56,634 nt of DNA from Neorhizobium vignae (GTDB lineage: Bacteria > Pseudomonadota > Alphaproteobacteria > Rhizobiales > Rhizobiaceae): positions 1 through 56,634 of the forward strand of contig NZ_JNNU01000032.1 in the NCBI RefSeq assembly GCF_000732195.1, given 5' to 3'. The first letter of the stretch is position 1. The number at the start of each line of letters is the position of its first letter. The position numbers and the translations under genes were made by a program. Positions 50,913 through 56,634 of this stretch are shown here, piece after piece. The notes beneath the pieces were generated by a model. It ran no database searches. It was not told where the DNA came from and saw only the letters and a program-made list of their open reading frames with translations.

Positions 50913-51815
50913 GTGACGGATCGCATTATAGGGTTTATCGGGCTCGGCAACATGGGCTCGCACATGGCGGCGCATCTGGTGAAGGGCGGATATGAGGTTC
51001 TGGCCTACGATATAGACCCGGAAAAACGGACCGTCTTCGCTCGGGAGCACGGGACGGTGGCTCCTGAAACGCCGGCAGATCTCGCCCCAGCGTCGGTCAT
51101 CCTGACCATGGTGCCGACGGGTGCAGTCGTGCGTGCAGCCCTGAACGAGGGCGGTGAAAAGAGCCTCCTCGCCGGCCTCAAGCCCGGCAGTCTCGTCATC
51201 GACACGACATCCTCACCACCAGAAAGCACCCGCGAACTGGGCGCCGATCTCGCCCGCCACGGCGTGCTGCTGATCGACGCGCCGGTGTCCGGCGGGTGGA
51301 TGGGCGCACGGGATGCCAATCTGGTCTTCATGATGGGCGGCGACAGCGAGGAGGCGGTCGAACGCGCCGCGGCGGTTCTCTCGCATCTCGGCAACAAGAT
51401 ATTCCGGCTCGGCAAGCTCGGCTCCGGCCATGTGATGAAATCGATGAACAACTATGTCTCCGCCGCGGCCTATGTCGGCGCCTGCGAAGCGCTGATCATC
51501 GGCAGGCAATACGGCCTCGACCCTGCCATGATGGTGGACGTCTTCAACGTCTCGACGGCCCGGAGCTTCGCGACCGAGACCTCCATTCGCCGAATTATCG
51601 CCGGCAACGAGAGCCGTAATTTCGCGCTCGACCTCTTCACCAAGGATATCAAGATCGCCGCCGATCTCGCCGATGCCAAGGCTGTGAAGGCGACGCTGAC
51701 CCACGCCGTGCATGACCGCATGGTCGAGGCGCGCGATGCGATTGGCGGTTATGGCGACCACACCAAGGCCTATGCCTTCTGGGCATCCGAGGTGGGAGAG
51801 GACCATGGCCGATGA
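50913..51815 (+). CDS. Beta-hydroxyacid dehydrogenase (3-hydroxyisobutyrate dehydrogenase-like)
   Basis: A 300-residue NAD(P)-dependent oxidoreductase: Rossmann motif IGFIGLGNMGSHMAAHLVKG, substrate-binding DAPVSGGWMGARDANLVFMM, catalytic lysine region LGSGHVMKSMNNYVSAAAYV, and FALDLFTKDIKIAADLADAK. The family interconverts beta-hydroxy acids and semialdehydes (3-hydroxyisobutyrate, tartronate semialdehyde). The start is GTG at 50913 with a GGGAGGAAAAC ribosome site. Its last 11 bp overlap the GMC gene start at 51805, so the two are coupled. Confidence 0.92.
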   Translation: MTDRIIGFIGLGNMGSHMAAHLVKGGYEVLAYDIDPEKRTVFAREHGTVAPETPADLAPASVILTMVPTGAVVRAALNEGGEKSLLAGLKPGSLVIDTTSSPPESTRELGADLARHGVLLIDAPVSGGWMGARDANLVFMMGGDSEEAVERAAAVLSHLGNKIFRLGKLGSGHVMKSMNNYVSAAAYVGACEALIIGRQYGLDPAMMVDVFNVSTARSFATETSIRRIIAGNESRNFALDLFTKDIKIAADLADAKAVKATLTHAVHDRMVEARDAIGGYGDHTKAYAFWASEVGEDHGR

Positions 51816-53427
51816 GACGCATGAGTTCGACATCGTCGTCGTCGGAGCCGGCAGCGCCGGCTGTGCAGTCGCCGGGCGGCTGAGCGAGGTCAGCGGGCTG
51901 AGGGTCGCGCTCGTCGATGCGGGTACGAGGGATAACCTGCGCCTGACAAAGATACCGGCCGCGGTGCTGAAGACGCTCGGCCATCCGCGCTACGATTACC
52001 GCTTCAAGACCGCGCCGGACCCGACCCGCAACGGCCGCGTCGACCAAATCGCCCGCGGCAAGGTGCTCGGCGGCTCCTCGGCGATCAACGGCCTGATCTT
52101 CGCACGCGGCGCGCCGGTGGATTTCGACCGCTGGTCGGCGATGGGCAATCCAGGTTGGGACTGGCAGAGCGTCCTGCCGCTGTTCCGGCGTCTGGAAACG
52201 TCCGATCTTGCAGAAAACAGTTTGCGCGGCGGGTTAGGCCCGCAGGATGTGACGTTACCGACCTATCGCCATCCCCTGACGGACCCTTTCATTGCCGCGG
52301 CCGGACGGCACGGCATTCCCTTCAACCCAGATTATAATGGCGAAACGCAGGAGGGCATCGGTTATGTACAGGGCACGATCCGCCGCGGCGTTCGCGTATC
52401 GGCCTATGACGGTTATGTTGCGCCCAATCTGAGCCGATCGAACCTGCAGATATTTGCCGGATGCCGGGCCGAGCAACTGACTTTTGAAGGCAATCGCGCG
52501 GATGGACTGATCGCAAGGCGGGGCGACAGGTTGCTGCAGCTCAAGGCGCGGCGCGGTGTCGTTGTCTCGCTCGGGACGTTCAACAGCCCGCAACTTCTGA
52601 TGCTATCCGGCCTTGGCCCCGCGGAACGACTGCAACATTACGGTATCGGCGTGCGCCAAAACCTGCCCCGCGTTGGGCAGGACATGCTCGACCATACCGG
52701 CTTCCGGATGATCATGGAGGTCGATACGCCGACCGCCAACAATCAGTCGCGCGGCCTGCGGGCGCCCTATCATCTTGCCCAATGGCTTTTGGGTGGACGC
52801 GGGCCGGTCGGTGCGGCTTCGGCCGAGGCGGTCGGCTTCTTCCGCTCAGAAGCAAGCGTCGCGACGCCTGATCTTCAGGTGACGTTCTTCCCCTATGCCA
52901 GCGAGTTCGCACCGGCGACCGGGAGGGCCCTCCTGAAGCCGAAATCGCTGATCTCGGTCGGCGTCAACATGAACTATCCGAGGAGCCGCAGCCATGTGAC
53001 GATCCGGTCGGCAAACCCCGCCGATCCGGTCGAGATCCATTACCGGCTGTTCGAGAACGAGGACGATCTGGTAACGCTGGTGCGCGGATTGAAGATCATC
53101 CGTTCGCTGGTCGATGAAGAACCGTTCGGCAAACATATCGTCGATCGATCGCTTTACCCTTCGAACGAGGCAAGTGAACAGGCGGACAGGGATTTCGTGC
53201 GCGCCAACTCCCGCAGCTACATGCACCCGATCAGCACCTGCCGCATGGGAACGGATGAGAATGCGGTCGTCACGCCGGACTTGAAGGTACGCGGCTTCGA
53301 TGGCCTGTGGGTGGCCGACGCCTCGGTGTTTCCCGACCATATCAGCGGCAATATCAACGCCACCACGCTGATGATCGGCGAAAAGGCCGCCGACATTTTG
53401 AAAGCCGACCTTCGGCAATTCGCGTGA
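51805..53427 (+). CDS. GMC-family oxidoreductase, second copy
   Basis: A 540-residue GMC enzyme: FDIVVVGAGSAGCAVAGRLS (FAD), GKVLGGSSAINGLIFARGAP, LMLSGLGPAERLQHYGIGVR and the C-terminal MHPISTCRMG, VADASVFPDHISGNINATTL MIGEKAAD. The catalytic region has H-P-I-S-T-C-R-M, as in choline dehydrogenase relatives. It differs clearly from the GMC enzyme at 46481 (for example MHPISTCRM against HALGTCAM), so the cluster carries two alcohol oxidoreductases with different active sites. Its start overlaps the hydroxyacid dehydrogenase gene, confirming co-translation. Confidence 0.92.
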   Translation: MADETHEFDIVVVGAGSAGCAVAGRLSEVSGLRVALVDAGTRDNLRLTKIPAAVLKTLGHPRYDYRFKTAPDPTRNGRVDQIARGKVLGGSSAINGLIFARGAPVDFDRWSAMGNPGWDWQSVLPLFRRLETSDLAENSLRGGLGPQDVTLPTYRHPLTDPFIAAAGRHGIPFNPDYNGETQEGIGYVQGTIRRGVRVSAYDGYVAPNLSRSNLQIFAGCRAEQLTFEGNRADGLIARRGDRLLQLKARRGVVVSLGTFNSPQLLMLSGLGPAERLQHYGIGVRQNLPRVGQDMLDHTGFRMIMEVDTPTANNQSRGLRAPYHLAQWLLGGRGPVGAASAEAVGFFRSEASVATPDLQVTFFPYASEFAPATGRALLKPKSLISVGVNMNYPRSRSHVTIRSANPADPVEIHYRLFENEDDLVTLVRGLKIIRSLVDEEPFGKHIVDRSLYPSNEASEQADRDFVRANSRSYMHPISTCRMGTDENAVVTPDLKVRGFDGLWVADASVFPDHISGNINATTLMIGEKAADILKADLRQFA

Positions 53428-53435
53428 TACGGCAA

Positions 53436-53456
53436 GGGCCGGCCATTCGCCGGCCC
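53436..53456. terminator. Bidirectional terminator hairpin
   Basis: GGGCCGGC and GCCGGCCC pair exactly around CATTC, 8 bp after the GMC stop and 13 bp beyond the convergent Bug stop. The very strong stem and its position between convergent genes support termination from both sides. Confidence 0.7.
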
Positions 53457-53469
53457 GTGTCGGAAAGCA

Positions 53470-54444
53470 TCATTGCGGCTCGATATTGCCGACCTTCACG
53501 TAACGCGCCCAGTCGTTGATCTCGCGCTCGACCATCTTGTAGGTCGCATCGGAAGAATCGGCCGTCAGCGGTTCGCCGCCATTCTTGCCGACGAACTCGC
53601 GGGTCGCATCGGACTTGGCGATTTTGGTGAGAAGCGCGTTCAGCTTGTCGACGACCGGCTGCGGCGTCTTTGCGGGCGCTGCGACCAGCCACCAGATATT
53701 CAGATCCACATCGACGCCTTGTTCCTTGAACGGCTTTACATCTGCCATGCTGGAGATCGGCTTTGCCGTGCTGATCGCCAGCAGCCTGCCGCTGCCGTCT
53801 CGAGCGCGGGCCAGTCCGAAGACCGGGTCCGACACGACGAAGTCAATTGAACCGCTGTCGAGGTCGTTCAGGACATCGGCGGTCGCCTTGTAGCGGACCT
53901 GGACGGTTTCCAGCCCGGCGCTCTGCTTGTAGACCTCGGCCAAAATGGTCGAGACGTTGTTTGAGGTTGCGTAGGAAGACTTCGCCCCCTTCTGCTTCAT
54001 AGCCGCGGTCAAGTCGGCAAGCGACTTGTAAGGCGATTTCGCGCTGACGAGCATGGTGAAGCCCTGGCCGAAGATCGGCGCGACATAAATGAAATCCTTG
54101 TGAGGATCGAAGGGCGACTGCTTGAAGACATAGGGCGTGGCGCTGAACGTATCGGCGCCGCCGATGAACAGCGTATAGCCGTCGGGCGTGGCACGCGCAG
54201 CGGCAACCGCCGCAATGCTGCCGAAACCGCCGGGCTTGTTCTCCACCACGACCGTCTGTTTGGTCGAGTCCTCGAGCTGCTTTGCGAAATAACGGGAATA
54301 AATATCGGCGCCGCTGCCGGCGGCAAAGCCGGTGATGATGGTCACCTGCCGGCTCGGATAATTGTCGTCAGCGGCAAATGCGCCGCCAGTCGTCAGGCAT
54401 GCGGAACCCACCAGCGCCAAGGCGCAGGTCACCAAGCGTCTCAT
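53470..54444 (-). CDS. Bug-type solute-binding protein, second copy
   Basis: A 324-residue exported binding protein: signal peptide RRLVTCALALVGSACLTTGG AFA, then DNYPSRQVTIITGFAAGSGA, QTVVVENKPGGFGSIAAVAA, ATPDGYTLFIGGADTFSATP, SYATSNNVSTILAEVYKQSA and FKEQGVDVDLNIWWLVAAPA. It shares fold and motif order with the protein at 48168 but is well diverged, so the cluster probably senses or binds two related solutes. Again no TctA/TctB partner is present. ATG at 54444 follows GGGAGGAAAATCA. It is divergent from the zinc alcohol dehydrogenase. Confidence 0.9.
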   Translation of the reverse strand: MRRLVTCALALVGSACLTTGGAFAADDNYPSRQVTIITGFAAGSGADIYSRYFAKQLEDSTKQTVVVENKPGGFGSIAAVAAARATPDGYTLFIGGADTFSATPYVFKQSPFDPHKDFIYVAPIFGQGFTMLVSAKSPYKSLADLTAAMKQKGAKSSYATSNNVSTILAEVYKQSAGLETVQVRYKATADVLNDLDSGSIDFVVSDPVFGLARARDGSGRLLAISTAKPISSMADVKPFKEQGVDVDLNIWWLVAAPAKTPQPVVDKLNALLTKIAKSDATREFVGKNGGEPLTADSSDATYKMVEREINDWARYVKVGNIEPQ

Positions 54445-54527
54445 TGATTTTCCTCCCAAACCAGGCCCGACCTGCAAGCGATGCCGGACGATCATGACGC
54501 GAAAAGTCTCCTCCCTTCGCGCCAAAT

Positions 54528-54542
54528 ATAAGGTATCCATAT
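54528..54542. promoter_or_regulatory. Palindrome in a divergent promoter, copy 2
   Basis: ATAAGG-TAT-CCATAT, one pair short of the perfect dyad at 50821-50835, sits midway between the divergent Bug and zinc alcohol dehydrogenase genes. See the entry at 50821. Confidence 0.45.
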
Positions 54543-54639
54543 ATTGTATTTCCGTCAAATAGGATTTTATATTAACGAATAAGAGGCGACTATTCATGCC
54601 GGCGCAGCAGATGGTCACAAAATAATGTCTGGAGGAAAC

Positions 54640-55761
54640 ATGCAGATCAGAGCCGCCATCGTTGGCAAGGACAACGCCATCACCATTCGCCCGCTGGAAC
54701 TGGCAGGACCGGGACCGCATGAGGTTCTGGTGAAGATCGTCGCGGCCGGCGTCTGCCATACGGATCTAAAATGCGCCGGCTCCAAGATCCTAGTGAAAGC
54801 CCGTCCGGTGGTCCTCGGACATGAAGGAGCCGGTATCGTCGAGGCGGTCGGTTCGGCGGTAAGGGAACTCAAAGCCGGCGACCATGTGGTGATGACCTTC
54901 GCCTATTGCGGCACCTGCCGAAGCTGCCGTGAAGCCGAACCGGCCTATTGCTACCAGCAATATCCGCTGAATTTCAGCTGCGCGAGACCGGATGCCGGCA
55001 AGAGCTATCTCTGCGACAACGGCGAGGATGTTCACGGAGACTTCTTCGGCCAGTCGTCCTTCGCGACCTATGCGATCGGCAGCGAGCGCAATGTCATCAA
55101 GGTACCGGACGACGTGCCGCTTGAAATCCTCGGCCCGCTCGGCTGCGGCATCCAGACCGGCGCGGGCGCGGCACTCAACGACCTGAAAGTCGGTCCCGGC
55201 GATCGCTTTGCGGTCTTTGGCGCCGGCAGCCTTGGGCTCAGCGCCATTATGGCGGCCCGCTATGCCGGCGCGAAGACGGTGATCGCCGTCGATCGCATCA
55301 TGGCACGTCTGGATCTGGCACTCGAACTCGGAGCCGACCACGCGATCCTCGCAACCGAAACTGATGCCGTTGTGGACATCATGCGGCTGACCGGCGACGG
55401 TGTCGACCAGTCACTTGATACGACGGCTGTGGCCTCGGTCATGCGCCAGGCGATCGACGTGCTGGCACCGCGCGGCGTCTGCGGTTTTGTGACCGCGCCA
55501 AGCGATGGTTCGGAACTGCCGATTCCGGTACGCAGCATGCTGCTCGGCAAGAAGGTGCGCGGCATCGTCGAAGGCAACAGTAATCCGAAACTGTTCATCC
55601 CGTTCCTGATCGACCTCTACAAACGCGGACATTTCCCGTTTGACCGGCTGATCCAGTTCTTCAATTTCGAGGATATCAACGATGCCTTCCATGCCCAACA
55701 CAGCGGTGCGGCGATCAAACCGGTCTTAAGGATGGAAAGGAGCGAAAGCAATGAAATTTGA
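54640..55761 (+). CDS. Zinc-dependent alcohol dehydrogenase (aryl-alcohol type)
   Basis: A 373-residue zinc MDR enzyme like benzyl/aryl-alcohol dehydrogenase. The catalytic zinc site is AAGVCHTDLKCAGSK and VVLGHEGAGIVEAVG; the structural zinc site is YCGTCRSCREAEPAYC. The NAD site is FGAGSLGLSAIMAARYAGA, followed by a conserved aspartate in VIAVDRIMARLDLALELGAD. ATG at 54640 is preferred over 54625 because TGGAGGAAAC lies at the right spacing. It oxidises an alcohol to the aldehyde, which the aldehyde dehydrogenase at 49281 could take further. Confidence 0.93.
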   Translation: MQIRAAIVGKDNAITIRPLELAGPGPHEVLVKIVAAGVCHTDLKCAGSKILVKARPVVLGHEGAGIVEAVGSAVRELKAGDHVVMTFAYCGTCRSCREAEPAYCYQQYPLNFSCARPDAGKSYLCDNGEDVHGDFFGQSSFATYAIGSERNVIKVPDDVPLEILGPLGCGIQTGAGAALNDLKVGPGDRFAVFGAGSLGLSAIMAARYAGAKTVIAVDRIMARLDLALELGADHAILATETDAVVDIMRLTGDGVDQSLDTTAVASVMRQAIDVLAPRGVCGFVTAPSDGSELPIPVRSMLLGKKVRGIVEGNSNPKLFIPFLIDLYKRGHFPFDRLIQFFNFEDINDAFHAQHSGAAIKPVLRMERSESNEI

Positions 55762-55871
55762 AGGGCATCCAGTTTAAACTTGCCCGGCCATAGGGAAACC
55801 GATCGTTTCACTCGCCCTATACCTTTTTTAGCAGCAGACACATGACACTAATCGTATGTCAGAGGCTAAAC

Positions 55872-55972
55872 ATGGAAAGACAGTTCGTTGCTTACTATCG
55901 AGAGTCCACACACAGGCAGGGTGCGGATTGGGGATTGAAGCGCAGAGGCGGACCGTTGCGGCGTTCGCCAAT
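55872..55972 (+). pseudogene. Serine recombinase N-terminal fragment
   Basis: ATG at 55872 begins MERQFVAYYRESTHRQG. After a small deletion near 55925 the other frame continues GLGIEAQRRTVAAFA. Together this is the start of a resolvase/invertase-type serine recombinase (F.AYYR.ST.RQG.SGLGIEAQ+..V..F), including the catalytic serine in the REST motif. The sequence is broken at 55973 by a short element with inverted ends, and no continuation was found beyond it. Confidence 0.7.
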
Positions 55973-56103
55973 GGGGTCAGAACATGAATAGGAAGTTTTA
56001 GCGTGAAATGCTATTTAGGACCCCATTTTTAGAACGAAAATCGATCTCAAGCATCACTTTCTCAGCTAAACGCGCGATTTCGCACTAATCTTGTTCTGAC
56101 CCC
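55973..56103. mobile_element. 131-bp MITE-like element with 12-bp inverted ends
   Basis: GGGGTCAGAACA at 55973-55984 is the exact complement of TGTTCTGACCCC at 56092-56103. The 107 bp in between have no coding capacity and are AT-richer than the surroundings. The ends resemble those of several IS families with GGGGTCAG termini. No target duplication is evident (CAAT against TGGT). It interrupts or replaces the rest of the serine recombinase gene. Confidence 0.6.
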
Positions 56104-56436
56104 TGGTTACCAGGGTCCCGTTCGGGCCACCGCCTTCCTCGTCCGGAAGGAGAGCCAAAGCCTTGTCGGCTTGGAGCGATCACTGGCTCTAGTGGCGTGC
56201 GTGGCTCACCATACGATAAGCTTCAGATCGGGACGCCGATTCCCGTCAACACCGGACCGACCGCAACCACTAGATCTTACAAGGCGCCTTTTGACTTCCG
56301 CAGCCCACTCAGTTTCGCGGCGTACCGTTTATGCCTGCGGAAAGCGCGTGAATCTTGGGCCGTTAAGTTCCGCTCAAGCCCTGACGGCGGCCATTAGGAC
56401 GGGAACGTCTACGAGGATGAGGTTGGCCGAAACGCC
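56104..56436. other. Gap without recognisable gene
   Basis: About 330 bp after the MITE-like element. Two overlapping plus-strand frames are open but neither matches a family or has a good ribosome site. It may be the decayed remainder of the mobile region. Confidence 0.35.
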
Positions 56437-56613
56437 ATGAGTGCGCTGTACATCGCGCCGTGGGCTACACCCTCAATCAGCGGCACTGCTGCGCTGGTTG
56501 CGGCGCAACTTGGTACCGCCATGGTGCGCATGGCATTGGTGATTTCGCGTCACACCAATCTGCTGATCAAGGGTCTCGACTCCATACTCCTCGAAATCAA
56601 AACGCGACGGTGA
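56437..56613 (+). CDS. Possible 58-residue protein at the window end
   Basis: ATG at 56437 to TGA at 56611: MSALYIAPWATPSISGTAAL, VAAQLGTAMVRMALVISRHT, then NLLIKGLDSI. The product has a hydrophobic start and a helical C-terminus. No family is recognised, the ribosome site is weak, and it may be a fragment. Confidence 0.25.
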   Translation: MSALYIAPWATPSISGTAALVAAQLGTAMVRMALVISRHTNLLIKGLDSILLEIKTRR

Positions 56614-56634
56614 AAGACCGGGCTGCCTCATCTG

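Overview
The window looks like an accessory replicon or genomic island of an alphaproteobacterium of the Rhizobium/Agrobacterium/Ensifer type. The reasons are the high-GC coding style, an Atu4866-family protein, several small-protein families usual in rhizobia (DUF982, DUF2934, DUF4142, DUF2177), tandem Ku genes with a ligD remnant, many LysR regulators and two IS6-family insertion sequences. No rRNA, intact tRNA, CRISPR array or replication origin was seen. The assignment rests on recognising protein families by eye, not on a database search.

Layout. 0.1-4 kb: a DUF982-like protein, a small membrane protein, an ExoD-family protein, a frameshifted cold-shock gene, CorA and a DUF808 membrane protein. 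4.2-9 kb: an IS3 remnant, then a sensor operon on the minus strand (CHASE4 histidine kinase, REC-GGDEF-EAL protein, stand-alone REC protein). 9.2-15.9 kb: small metabolic units, including an SDR with a divergent HxlR regulator, a GntR regulator with an M20 amidohydrolase, an alpha/beta hydrolase and a DUF4142 protein. 16.2-18.8 kb: a decayed zone with a DUF1206/DedA deletion junction and broken SDR and flavin-reductase genes. 18.8-27.9 kb: SDR/AraC, Atu4866/NTF2-like/LysR, metallo-hydrolase/LysR and oxidoreductase/LysR units around the first IS6 copy; several carry clear inverted-repeat operator candidates.

27.9-36.6 kb is a DNA-repair and stress island: exonuclease III, two tandem Ku genes, several small conserved-looking proteins (one of 59 codons that is easy to miss), a metallophosphoesterase, a YghA-like SDR, a ligD remnant, and a dinB fragment joined to the 3' end of a chemotaxis-receptor gene. 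36.6-42.8 kb: LysR/aldehyde dehydrogenase/SDR pseudogene, then a tetR gene bracketed by a perfect 23-bp inverted repeat and followed by a quinone-oxidoreductase-like gene, then the second IS6 copy abutting a uvrA fragment. 42.9-46.3 kb: a monooxygenase-like protein, a truncated second exonuclease III gene and a RES/Xre toxin-antitoxin pair. 46.5-55.8 kb: an alcohol/aldehyde oxidation cluster with two GMC oxidoreductases, an aldehyde dehydrogenase, a beta-hydroxyacid dehydrogenase, a zinc alcohol dehydrogenase and two Bug-type binding proteins. The last kilobase holds a serine-recombinase fragment and a 131-bp MITE-like element.

The most striking observation is in the RES/Xre antitoxin. Residues 21-34 read as an exact copy of the RNA polymerase beta flap-tip helix, the element that binds sigma region 4, as I recall the RpoB sequence. 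Second in interest is the NHEJ locus, which keeps two Ku genes but only the first ~33 codons of ligD. At least eight genes carry single-base-deletion frameshifts, so either the replicon is decaying or the assembly has indel errors; this should be settled before any pseudogene call is trusted.
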